From Lachnospiraceae bacterium UBA7050 (GTDB lineage: Bacteria > Bacillota > Clostridia > Lachnospirales > Lachnospiraceae), in assembly GCA_002493905.1 (NCBI GenBank), contig DLAJ01000010.1, positions 45,199-109,198 of the forward strand: a DNA stretch of 64,000 bases, given 5' to 3'. Both the position numbers and the translations under genes were made by a program. A model generated the notes under the pieces. The model had not been told where the DNA came from. It was given only the letters and a program-made list of their open reading frames with translations, and searched no databases. Positions 1 to 7,537 of this stretch are shown here, piece by piece; positions within the stretch are counted from its first letter, which is position 1, and each line of letters starts with the position of its first letter.

Positions 1-1
1 A

Positions 2-82
2 ATGAACAGACAGCCTGCAAATGAGCAGACAGCCACAAATGAACAGACCATCTGTAAAAATGCAGACATTGATTTCCCTTGA
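2..82 (+). CDS. Possible 3' end of a gene entering from the left (partial)
   Basis: An open frame from the left edge ends at a TGA at 80-82. It reads through three imperfect copies of a 12-15 base unit (AATGAACAGACAGCC-like), giving Asn-Glu-Gln-Thr-rich peptide. It could be the repetitive tail of an upstream gene or non-coding repeat DNA; with only 26 codons visible I cannot decide. The following gene begins about 110 bases later. Confidence 0.2.
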   Translation: MNRQPANEQTATNEQTICKNADIDFP

Positions 83-192
83 CCCCAAAATGCCGATGCC
101 CTATACTGAATAGGAACGGATGAGGAAAGAACGCGCACAGCAGAAACCATACTGCCGGCGTCTTTGTGAAGTGGAAAGAACGAGGATTCAAG

Positions 193-1374
193 ATGAGACC
201 TTTACAAAAAATAAAGATCATGACAGCAGCATGGATCTTGTGCTGCGGATTTGCAGGGTTACAAGCAGACGCGCAGTCCGACAGTCAGGCGCCCGTTCAA
301 ATGAACCGGCAGTTCTGTGCACCTTTGCATTCCCTTGCAGCGTCAACCGTCTGTGAAAGCTCCATTGCCGCAAGCAGGCAGATCACCGGCATCCTGGGTG
401 AAGCTGCCGAACCGGATGGACCGGAACAAAACCCGGCCGGACAAAATGCCGCAGGGCAAATTGAGAAAGACCAGAGCGATGCCGGGCAGAATGATCCCGC
501 GCAGGACGATGCCGGACAATATCTCCTTCTCTCCGGTCAGGAAACTGCTTACATTCACGACGGACGCTATCTGATCCAATATTTAGACAGCCAAATGGGC
601 ATTTACGATTTAAGCACCTTAAAGGACGGCGCATTTGGTGATTATGTCATTCGTTTTTATGACAGTTTCCGTTTTACAGAAAACATGAAAGATGTGTTCC
701 TGAAAACGGCAATGAATGACGCTTCCTTTCAAGAGGAACCATATTTCACCTATTATGCCGAAAGCACCCGGTCCCGTCTGGAGCTGTACACTGATGAAAA
801 CGGCACGATCTGCGGCATCTGTTACGATGAAAACCTCTATGATAACGGGAACGGGACGGAAATTCCCAAAGAATTAACCGGTTTTTTATGCACCCAATCC
901 TACGCGATTCCATGGGAAGAGTCCGAATACTGCATCACGTTTGAAACAGAAACCTATTATCAGGATGTTCCCTCGATTCAATACGAAGAGGGATTCCGCA
1001 ATTATAAAGAATCATATGAGTATAACGATGCGGGACAGGTTACAGACTTTTTAGCGGAAGCGGAAACCAACTGCTTTTCGGACGAATGGTCGCCCATTAC
1101 CGTTGCAGGTTATCACTGTGTGTACCGCGGAGACGGAAGTAAGAAAGAAGAGGAGCTGTTCCGGCATTCTCTCCTCTTCTCAACCTTCGCGAGCAGCGTC
1201 CATATCGATTATGACAGGTCAGGGCGGATCACTTATATCCATTCCTATGTTACGCACGGTTCTCTGGATTATTATTTTATCTACGAAGATGACGGCGGTA
1301 TTCCGGCATGTAGTATTGTGATCGACCATTATCCCGGTCCGGAGATAGAAGGAAATTTCTACCGGTACACATAA
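193..1374 (+). CDS. Secreted protein of unknown function
   Basis: A 393-residue protein that I do not recognise. The N-terminus is a signal peptide (KIK positive patch, hydrophobic stretch, cleavage near ADAQS). Residues of about 75-120 are a low-complexity linker rich in Ala, Gly, Gln, Asn and Asp. The remaining 270 residues are Tyr- and acid-rich with short alternating strands, suggesting an extracellular beta-rich domain. The start at 193 is chosen because GAGGA (182-186) sits 6 bases upstream; an ATG at 166 in the same frame would place a charged tail before the signal. It stands alone, converging with the aldo/keto reductase gene that ends at 1421. Confidence 0.6.
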   Translation: MRPLQKIKIMTAAWILCCGFAGLQADAQSDSQAPVQMNRQFCAPLHSLAASTVCESSIAASRQITGILGEAAEPDGPEQNPAGQNAAGQIEKDQSDAGQNDPAQDDAGQYLLLSGQETAYIHDGRYLIQYLDSQMGIYDLSTLKDGAFGDYVIRFYDSFRFTENMKDVFLKTAMNDASFQEEPYFTYYAESTRSRLELYTDENGTICGICYDENLYDNGNGTEIPKELTGFLCTQSYAIPWEESEYCITFETETYYQDVPSIQYEEGFRNYKESYEYNDAGQVTDFLAEAETNCFSDEWSPITVAGYHCVYRGDGSKKEEELFRHSLLFSTFASSVHIDYDRSGRITYIHSYVTHGSLDYYFIYEDDGGIPACSIVIDHYPGPEIEGNFYRYT

Positions 1375-1420
1375 TATCATACTCGGAAAACGCACGCCGC
1401 TCCTGCGCCCTGCAGCTCCG

Positions 1421-2515
1421 TTACTTACCAAAATAATCCCTGATCTCCTTCATGCGTTCCATCTGCTTTACCTGAAACGGACATCTGCGATTGCAGTGCC
1501 CGCACCCGATGCAGTCGGCTGCCGTCTTTTCGAGCGTCAGATAATGCTCTTTTGCCAAAACATCACCCTGCATGGCAAGATCATAATATTTATTGATCAG
1601 ACCAATATCAAGACCTGCGGGGCAGGGGTGGCAATGTCTGCAGTAAACGCACTTTCCGACCGATTCATCCGGTGTGAACGTGCTGATCACGGAATAATCA
1701 CGCTCCTCTGCCGCAGCATCTAAATAAGAGAGGATTTCTTTGAGCTGCTTCACGTTACCCGGTCCGCCCAGCACAGTCAGGACACCCGGTTTGTCAAGCG
1801 CATATTGTATGCATTGCGCAGTTGTCATTGCCTGGTGGAACGGTGACTGCTTTGCGTCAAGAAGCCGCCCTGCATTAAAGGGTTTCATAACAGAAATGCC
1901 GACACCTTCTTTTTCACAGCGGCGGTAAAGGCTCTGACGCTCATTGTCACTCCCGATCGCATAATCTCCCTGACCGTAGTCATACATCGGGTTGATAGAA
2001 AACATCAGCATGTCAAGAATATTCCTGTCCAGCACCTTCTCTGCAAGCTCAGGGGCATGCGTGGAAAGACCGATATGCTTTACCACACCCTGTGCTTTCA
2101 TGTCCATAAGAAATTTCAGTATGCCGTTTTTTTCATAAGCAATCCAGTCGGATTCCTCGTCAATACAGTGAATGAATCCAAAATCAATATAATCCGTCTT
2201 CAGCCTTTCAAGCTGCCAGTCAACCGATTTTTTGACCGTATCCAGGTTTGTTGTCCAGCCGTATGCGCCCGTCGAATAATCAGCGCCGAAATGCACCTGC
2301 AGCATCGCATTCTTTCTGCGCCCATCCAATGCTTTGCCGTATGCTTGGAAAATGCCTGCATGACCGCCTGCCATATCAAAAAAGTTAATCCCCGCGTCTA
2401 AAGCAGACTCTACCGTTTCAATAATATCCCTTTCGGACTGTTCGCCAATCACAGAGGAGCCCATTCCGATCACGCTGATTTGTTCTTCCCCATGAGGCAG
2501 CTTCCGATATTCCAT
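1421..2515 (-). CDS. Aldo/keto reductase with C-terminal 2x[4Fe-4S] ferredoxin domain
   Basis: A 364-residue protein of the clostridial ferredoxin-fused aldo/keto reductase group: TIM barrel in residues of about 1-260, then two cluster motifs, CVYCRHCHPCP and CIGCGHCNRRCP, near residues 290 and 340. Likely role: electron-linked reduction of aldehydes or ketones in the cytoplasm. The canonical barrel tetrad is only partly visible: FFDMAGGH holds the Asp and TDYIDFGFIHC the His, but the usual Lys position reads LQVHF and no clear catalytic Tyr follows the Asp. It lies 17 bases downstream of the alcohol dehydrogenase, in the same operon. AAGGCGG sits 7 bases before the ATG. Confidence 0.85.
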   Translation of the reverse strand: MEYRKLPHGEEQISVIGMGSSVIGEQSERDIIETVESALDAGINFFDMAGGHAGIFQAYGKALDGRRKNAMLQVHFGADYSTGAYGWTTNLDTVKKSVDWQLERLKTDYIDFGFIHCIDEESDWIAYEKNGILKFLMDMKAQGVVKHIGLSTHAPELAEKVLDRNILDMLMFSINPMYDYGQGDYAIGSDNERQSLYRRCEKEGVGISVMKPFNAGRLLDAKQSPFHQAMTTAQCIQYALDKPGVLTVLGGPGNVKQLKEILSYLDAAAEERDYSVISTFTPDESVGKCVYCRHCHPCPAGLDIGLINKYYDLAMQGDVLAKEHYLTLEKTAADCIGCGHCNRRCPFQVKQMERMKEIRDYFGK

Positions 2516-2532
2516 AAAAACACCGCCTTTCC

Positions 2533-3704
2533 CTACATTGACTGAATCAGCACTTCCCGTATTTCCTCTTTGGAAAGTACTTTATAACCGCCCTCCATAA
2601 TCAATGTGCCGTTTACCAGGTCGTCAAGCATCTCCATTGTCACGCCGATTTCAGAAAGCTTCATGGCAAGGCCAAGCTCTTTCATCCACGCTTCCATAGC
2701 GGACAAGCCCTCTTCTGCAAGCTGCTCCTCCGTCTTCCCGTCAGGGGCGATATCCCACACATTGACCGCAAAGCGGGCGAATTTCTGAACGCCGTACGGC
2801 ATAATCATTTTATAGTACGGCAAAGAAACTGCCGACAAAGTCATACCGTGCGCAGCGTCGCTTAAGGCGCCTGCCGACTGTCCGAGCATATGCACCATCC
2901 AGTCAGTGCTTTTTCCTCTTGACACCAGCGTATTCAGCGCCCATGTCGCAGCCCACATCAGATTACTTCTCGCTTCATAATCATTCTTATTTTTCAGTGC
3001 TATGCGGCTCGAGTGAATCACGCTCTTCATCAGGCCTTCACTGATATAGTCGCTCGTATTGTCATCACTGCCCGAAAAATACTGCTCACAGATATGGTTG
3101 AATATATCATAGATACCCGCAGCCATCTGATATTCGGGAAGGCTCATCGTGTACCTTGGATTCAAGATAGAAAATCTCGGCATGATCTTCTCATCTGCAA
3201 ACACATGACCGATTTTCAATTTTTTTCAGGATAAGTGATCACTGCGCCCGCATTCATCTCCGACCCTGTGCCAGCCATTGTAAGCACGGCACCGACCGGA
3301 ACAATCTCGCAGTCCGGCTCCTCAAAACGGACATAATATTTTTCCCACGGGTCCTCTTCACAATGAATGGAAACAGACAGGGCTTTTGCATAATCCACCA
3401 CGGAGCCCCCGCCCACAGCAAGAATGAAATCAACCTTATCTGCCCTTGCCTTTTCAATGCCTTCGTAAAGCTTGTGAATGGTAGGATTCGGCATAACGCC
3501 CGAAATCTCCGTCACGGTTTTATCTGCGGCTTTCAAAATGCCGGCCACTTCGTCATAAATGCCGTTTTTCCTGATGGAGCCGCCCCCATAACAAAAAGCA
3601 ACGTTTCTGCCATATTTTGCAAGCTCAACGGTCAGATTCTCAAGTGCGTCTTCTCCAAAATACAATTTCGTAGGGTTACAATATGAAAAATTTCCTAACA
3701 TCAT
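2533..3704 (-). pseudogene. Iron-type alcohol dehydrogenase, split by a frameshift
   Basis: Two adjacent frames together make one NAD(P)H-dependent group III (iron) alcohol dehydrogenase of the butanol dehydrogenase/YqhD type. The N-terminal 161 residues (3216-3701) carry the GGGS nucleotide loop (CYGGGS, AVGGGSVVDYAK) and end ...TYPEKN. The C-terminal 228 residues (2533-3219) carry metal-ligand segments YDIFNH, VHMLGQ and AAHGM. The break is at a run of seven T (3220-3226 on the plus strand); one extra base restores PEKKLKIGHVF and a protein of about 389 residues, the normal length. Either a disrupted gene, slippage at the run, or a sequencing error. ATG at 3701 or 3704 follows AAGGAGG. Confidence 0.85.
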
Positions 3705-3733
3705 AAATTCCTCCTTGCTCTCTTGATAATCAT

Positions 3734-3764
3734 ACTGTATCATTAAAGTTAAGTTTAAGGTCAA
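3734..3764 (-). promoter_or_regulatory. MerR-type promoter with 19-bp spacer
   Basis: Read on the minus strand, TTGACC (3764-3759) and TACAGT (3739-3734) are separated by 19 bases, the overlong spacing typical of promoters activated by MerR-family DNA distortion. The spacer is filled by a near-palindrome (3743-3758) with arms TTAAA and TTTAA. It drives the alcohol dehydrogenase/aldo-keto reductase operon and lies between it and the divergent merR gene. Confidence 0.8.
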
Positions 3765-3808
3765 GGTCTTTTTATTCACTTTTGAAAAATTTTCAGGAGA
3801 AAATGGAT

Positions 3809-4210
3809 ATGGAAAAGGAAAATTTTACGATCAAAGACGCAGCCAGATTCATGGGCGTGCCGACAAGCACCATTCGATACTATGACAAAGAAGGGTTACT
3901 GCCATTTGTAGAACGAAAAGAATCCGGTTATCGTATTTTTACCGAAAAAGACATTGCTGCGCTCCGCATCATAGACTGTCTCAAAAAAACAGGTATGTCC
4001 ATCAGGGAGATTCGCCAGTTCAGCGAGTGGATTGAGCAGGGGGATGCTTCCTTACAGCAGAGATATGAAATGTTTTTGGAACGCAGACGAATTGTAGAGA
4101 AACAGATGGCTGAGCTGCAGAAAATTTTGGATATTGTAAATTATAAATGCTGGTATTATGAAACCGCTGTTGCCGCCGGTACAGAAAAAATTCATGACTC
4201 GGACCGATGA
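3809..4210 (+). CDS. MerR-family transcriptional regulator
   Basis: A 133-residue regulator: N-terminal winged helix (FTIKDAARFMGVPTSTIRYYDKEGLLP), the second wing helix region (GYRIFTEKDIAALRIIDCLKKTGMSIREIRQF), then a dimerisation helix rich in Glu, Arg and Gln. One Cys is present in the C-terminal tail (NYKCWYYE). It diverges from the dehydrogenase/reductase operon and the 19-bp-spacer promoter sits between them, so it is the likely activator; by analogy with AdhR-type MerR proteins the signal may be a reactive aldehyde. The start at 3809 is preferred because AGGAG (3795-3799) is 9 bases upstream; ATG at 3803 or TTG at 3782 are alternatives. Confidence 0.85.
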   Translation: MEKENFTIKDAARFMGVPTSTIRYYDKEGLLPFVERKESGYRIFTEKDIAALRIIDCLKKTGMSIREIRQFSEWIEQGDASLQQRYEMFLERRRIVEKQMAELQKILDIVNYKCWYYETAVAAGTEKIHDSDR

Positions 4211-4236
4211 TAAGCATTCTCCCATGAAGCGCCTGC

Positions 4237-4309
4237 ATCATGATAAATCAGCAATTGCGAAACACCTGATCATGATAGATAGACAATTATAAAACATCTA
4301 ATCATGATA
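4237..4309. repeat. Degenerate tandem repeat, 32-base period
   Basis: ATCATGATA recurs at 4237, 4269 and 4301, exactly 32 bases apart; the bases between copies also resemble each other (for example AAACACCTG and AAACATCTA). It lies between the end of merR and the terminator of the small Asn-rich gene. Confidence 0.6.
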
Positions 4310-4321
4310 AAAGCCGAAAGA

Positions 4322-4346
4322 GGAGGCTGCTTTCTTAGCAGTCTCC
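4322..4346 (-). terminator. Hairpin, probable terminator of the small Asn-rich gene
   Basis: Arms 4322-4331 and 4337-4346 form a 10-bp stem with one G-T pair and a 5-base loop. Read on the minus strand a U-containing stretch (TCTTTCGGCTTTT) follows. It stands about 46 bases downstream of the small gene's stop. Confidence 0.45.
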
Positions 4347-4392
4347 CCTCCCGAAAACTCTTTTATGAAGCTTTTTGTCCCTTCCTGTGCTC

Positions 4393-4563
4393 TTATCTGC
4401 AGTTAGAGCTGTTGGTGCTGTTTGAGCTGTTGGTGCTGTTTGAGCTGTTGGTGCTGTTTGAACTGTTGGTGCTGTTCTTTGCATTCTTACTCTTTGCATC
4501 CTGTGCATTCGTGCTGTTATACTCGTTGCCTGCCTGATTGCTGCTATACTCGTTTTTTGCCAT
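4393..4563 (-). CDS. Asn/Ser/Thr-rich small protein, possibly spore-associated
   Basis: A 56-residue protein with a perfect AAGGAGGTG site upstream of its ATG. The N-terminal half (NEYSSNQAGNEYNSTNAQDAK) is hydrophilic. The C-terminal half is four 18-base repeats (4406-4477) encoding Asn-Ser-Thr-Asn-Ser-Ser units, ending Cys-Arg. The segment EYNSTNAQDAKSKNAKNS resembles the EFASETNAQQVRKQN units of gamma-type small acid-soluble spore proteins, but the match is short and I treat it as a hypothesis. It stands alone between its own terminator and the hairpin following the DUF1700 gene. Confidence 0.6.
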   Translation of the reverse strand: MAKNEYSSNQAGNEYNSTNAQDAKSKNAKNSTNSSNSTNSSNSTNSSNSTNSSNCR

Positions 4564-4639
4564 GATAAGACACCTCCTTTTCTTCTTACAAAAAGTAGTA
4601 TCCCTTCTGGCAATAAAATTATACAGCCTGATCAATTTT

Positions 4640-4683
4640 TTAGAAAAGTTTTTAGAAAAAATATTTTCTAAAAACTTTTCTAA
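4640..4683. terminator. Perfect 20-bp AT-rich hairpin overlapping a stop codon
   Basis: Arms 4640-4659 and 4664-4683 are perfect complements with a 4-base loop. The TAG stop of the DUF1700-like gene (4680-4682) lies inside the stem. No clear U-tract follows on either strand, so it may be a bidirectional terminator or a 3'-end stabilising structure. Its TTAGAAAA arms resemble the stop-proximal hairpins near 29150, 34975, 45440 and 63674. Confidence 0.6.
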
Positions 4684-5156
4684 CGTCTCTGAAAATAGCG
4701 GTATATCGCAATGATGCCAATCACCACAAGAAGAATGGGAAGCACCGCGATCAGCAGGCGGAAAACAAAGGAAAGCACCGCGATCAGAACAAAAAGAACG
4801 ATTAACAAAACAAGCCAGAGCGGTATGCGGAATGTATGCATTCTCCCGTCAGAATCTGCATCTTCATCTCTTGAAGGCTCCCCATAAAAAAATGTGCTTC
4901 CGCCGGAGGCATATCTGCCCGCGCTGCCCGCCCTGCCGCTCATTGTCCCGCCAGTTCCCCTGCCTGCCGCTTTCATACTCTTGGCAATCAGTCTTGGCGA
5001 ACCAAGCTGGCGTAAAATTTCATCCTCCCGCTTTCCTTTTTTGATCTGCATATCAATATAATCTTCATAATAAGATACTGCATCCTCAATTTCGGCTGTG
5101 GAAAAGCCGCCTGACATTTCACGCCTCAGCTCCGCAATAAATTCCCGCCTGTCCAT
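4680..5156 (-). CDS. DUF1700/HAAS-domain membrane protein
   Basis: 158 residues. Residues 1-60 (MDRREFIAELRREM..., EDAVSYYEDYIDM, LGSPRLIAKSM) fit the HAAS/DUF1700 helical domain. A Gly/Ser-rich linker follows, then two adjacent hydrophobic helices (about 110-155) and a basic tail. Members usually sit next to a PadR-type regulator and act as anti-sigma-like or envelope-stress partners; no PadR gene is present here, so the role is unknown. Start at 5156 is set by GGAGGGT five bases upstream; the longer open frame upstream runs into the tandem terminators. Confidence 0.75.
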   Translation of the reverse strand: MDRREFIAELRREMSGGFSTAEIEDAVSYYEDYIDMQIKKGKREDEILRQLGSPRLIAKSMKAAGRGTGGTMSGRAGSAGRYASGGSTFFYGEPSRDEDADSDGRMHTFRIPLWLVLLIVLFVLIAVLSFVFRLLIAVLPILLVVIGIIAIYRYFQRR

Positions 5157-5239
5157 AAAAACCCTCCATGCCGTCGGCACCCGCCGGACATTCTTCTTTC
5201 TTCGTTCTTTTGCCGTTCTTCTTTTTCCTAATCCCAAAA

Positions 5240-5290
5240 GAATCCGCCTGTGGCGGATTCTTTTTTTCAGAATCCGCCGGTGGCGGATTC
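5240..5290 (-). terminator. Tandem near-identical terminator hairpins
   Basis: GAATCCGCC-TGT-GGCGGATTC (5240-5260) and GAATCCGCC-GGT-GGCGGATTC (5270-5290) are two 9-bp stems differing only in the loop, separated by a T-run. On the minus strand they terminate the sugar ABC operon (last stop at 5351); each is also followed by T residues on the plus strand, so they could work in both directions. Confidence 0.85.
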
Positions 5291-5350
5291 TTTTGATTTA
5301 TTATATCATTCAAACTGCTTGAAGTAAATGCGCATCACGCAAACTCTTTT

Positions 5351-6238
5351 TTAGCCCTTCACCGCACCGGCTACCATACCCTTGATGATCTGCTTGCTGA
5401 ATGCAAAGTAGAAAATCACGACCGGCGCCATCGTAATAAGCATTGCCGCCATCAACTGCGGATAATTCGTGCTGAACTGTCCGGAGAACTGTCTCATGGC
5501 AAGAGGAAGCGTCGCCCAGCCGCCGTTGCTCTTTAATAATACCAATGCGAATGTAAATTCGTTCCAGTTACCAAACACCTGAATGATCGCAACCGTAACC
5601 AGGATCGGCTTACAGATCGGGAGAATAATGGAAAACAGTGTTCTGGAAAAACTTGACCCGTCAATCGCTGCCGCCTCTTCAAGCGCTGATGGGATTCCTT
5701 TGATATACCCCTGCACCAAAAATAGTGAAACCGGCAGACCAAACGTGACATACGGGAACAACAGGGTGAACCACTTGTTATCCATATTCAGCTGCGAAAA
5801 GATAACGAACGTCGGTACAAGCAGCGAGTGCGTCGGAATCAGCATACCCATCAGGAACACTACATAGAGCGGTTTGTTCAGTTTGAAATTGATTCTCGCC
5901 AAAATATAACCGCAGATAAAAGCAAAGATCACGATCAATGCCACTGCAAGCACCGTTGTGCGGACACTGTTGATCATCGCGCTGACCAGATTCGTGTCCT
6001 TGTTTGTCATAACGTCAATATAGTTCTGAAAGTTCGGATTTTTCGGCATACCAATAATATTGGCATTAAACTCCCTTTTTTCTTTCAAGGATGAGTAGAA
6101 CATCCAGATCAGTGGGAAAATACAGGTCAGCGAAAAAATCCAAAGGATTACGTTTAAGAAAACCCCGAGTACGCCTTTTCCGACTCTGTGCTTTAAGGAT
6201 TTGTCCTCAACTTTTGTCATTTCCATCTTCTTAGCCAT
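5351..6238 (-). CDS. Carbohydrate ABC transporter permease, MalG type
   Basis: 295 residues, six predicted membrane helices. The cytoplasmic EAA loop is clear (EEAAAIDGSSFSRTLFSIILP), the contact for the shared ATPase. It pairs with the MalF-type permease upstream; the ATG at 6238 overlaps that gene's stop by 8 bases and has CCTCCC-complement GGGAGG 8 bases upstream, so the two are translationally coupled. No ATPase gene is present, as is common for clostridial sugar importers that share an MsmX-type ATPase. Given the LacI and cellobiose phosphorylase next door, the likely substrate is cellobiose or short cello-oligosaccharides (inference). Confidence 0.9.
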   Translation of the reverse strand: MAKKMEMTKVEDKSLKHRVGKGVLGVFLNVILWIFSLTCIFPLIWMFYSSLKEKREFNANIIGMPKNPNFQNYIDVMTNKDTNLVSAMINSVRTTVLAVALIVIFAFICGYILARINFKLNKPLYVVFLMGMLIPTHSLLVPTFVIFSQLNMDNKWFTLLFPYVTFGLPVSLFLVQGYIKGIPSALEEAAAIDGSSFSRTLFSIILPICKPILVTVAIIQVFGNWNEFTFALVLLKSNGGWATLPLAMRQFSGQFSTNYPQLMAAMLITMAPVVIFYFAFSKQIIKGMVAGAVKG

Positions 6239-7235
6239 TGAGAGCGCCTCCCTTCTGAACCCGGGCAAGTTGTTTCATTTTCTTTTTCTGCTCTTTATCC
6301 GTCTTCTTCTGAAGTCTCTTCTCAATGCGGTCGTATTTATCCGTCATCAGCCAGTTCATCAGAAGCTGGGAACCACCGATCACGGCAAGCGAACATACAA
6401 AGATTCCTACGGAAATGCAGCTGCCGTAACCAAGCCTGTTATACTGGAACGAAGTCGTGTAGCCATACAGCGCCATAACCATCGAGGCGTTTCCGGGACC
6501 ACCCTTCGTCATGATCATAATATTATCAAAAGCCTTCATATTACCCGCAACGCAGAGGGTAATGCAGACAAGCAGCGTATTCTTTACTAACGGTAACACA
6601 ATATAGCGCGCGCGCTGGATCGCCGTCGCGCCGTCTATCTCGGCAGACTCTAAAATCTCCGAATCAATGGAGGATACCGCCGACAAAATAATAACCATAT
6701 AATATCCGATGTACTGCCAGATCAGCGGGATCGACACGATCAGCATAATATGTGCCGTATCGTTCAGCCAGACTTTTCCGTTTCTCGTTCCGTCTATCAC
6801 GCCGATCTTATCCAAAAACCAGTTGATTAAACCATATTTCTGATGGTAAATAATGGTCCAGATAAAGCCGAGCGCAACCGCAGAAATCGTACTTGGGAAA
6901 AAACCGAACGTTCTGTGAACGCCCTTTAATTTTACCAGTTTGGAATTGATGACCATAACCAGAATGAACGCAATACCGATCTGTCCGATGATACACGCAA
7001 CAACCAGATACATGTTGTTGCCGAATGCCTTCCAAAATACCTGATCATGAATTAATTCTTTGTAATTGGCGATACCATTATAAGTCGCATTTCTGAACGG
7101 TCCGCCTTTCCACTCAAAGAAGCTGTAAAAAAGCGCTGCCAAAAGCGGTACAAATACCGTAAACGCAAAAAGCAAAACCGGAATCAGCAAATATGCGAAA
7201 ATAACCCTGTTTTTCGGTCTGATTGAATTCAGCAT
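6231..7235 (-). CDS. Carbohydrate ABC transporter permease, MalF type
   Basis: 334 residues. Begins with a basic tail and first helix (VIFAYLLIPVLLFAFTVFV); the EAA loop reads ESAEIDGATAIQRARYIVLP. The C-terminal tail is strongly basic (KKTDKEQKKKMK). Second gene of the solute-binding protein/permease operon; start at 7235 is set by GTGGGAGGCG. It lies 302 bases downstream of the binding protein gene, a gap holding a strong hairpin, an arrangement often seen where a highly expressed binding protein precedes weakly expressed permeases. Confidence 0.9.
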   Translation of the reverse strand: MLNSIRPKNRVIFAYLLIPVLLFAFTVFVPLLAALFYSFFEWKGGPFRNATYNGIANYKELIHDQVFWKAFGNNMYLVVACIIGQIGIAFILVMVINSKLVKLKGVHRTFGFFPSTISAVALGFIWTIIYHQKYGLINWFLDKIGVIDGTRNGKVWLNDTAHIMLIVSIPLIWQYIGYYMVIILSAVSSIDSEILESAEIDGATAIQRARYIVLPLVKNTLLVCITLCVAGNMKAFDNIMIMTKGGPGNASMVMALYGYTTSFQYNRLGYGSCISVGIFVCSLAVIGGSQLLMNWLMTDKYDRIEKRLQKKTDKEQKKKMKQLARVQKGGALNG

Positions 7236-7441
7236 GTTTTCGCCTCCCACCCTTTCTACAGACAAGTCAGACTATCGTCCGCCCTGCCTTTTCATTCTTA
7301 TACCCCCGCATATCACAGGCTGCGCCCGCGACACTGCATCAATCAAAAGTTTGATCGTTTCTTTCAAATATGTTGAAAAAAGACGAAGCTGCCTTCGCAA
7401 ACAACCGTTGGTCCAAGCTCCGTCATGATTTTTGATATACC

Positions 7442-7464
7442 CCGCCGGAGAAACTCTCCGGCGG
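7442..7464 (-). promoter_or_regulatory. Intercistronic stem-loop between binding protein and permease genes
   Basis: CCGCCGGAGA and TCTCCGGCGG form a perfect 10-bp stem with a 3-base loop in the 302-base gap (7236-7537). On the minus strand the U-tract is weak (GGGTATATCAAAAAT follows), so partial termination or 3'-end protection of the binding-protein mRNA is more likely than full termination. A smaller hairpin (CGAAG/CTTCG near 7384) follows. I see no gene in the gap. Confidence 0.6.
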
Positions 7465-7537
7465 AGCCATATCGTCTTATTTCATTTTGTCTGTCAGTAA
7501 CGAATACCGTCACGCTTCGTGAGCCGGCTTATCGTAA

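Noticed and set aside
4304..4537. Leu-rich open frame on the plus strand with LLVLFE repeats
   Set aside because: It is the antisense shadow of the Asn/Ser repeats of the small gene on the minus strand, which has a perfect ribosome binding site.
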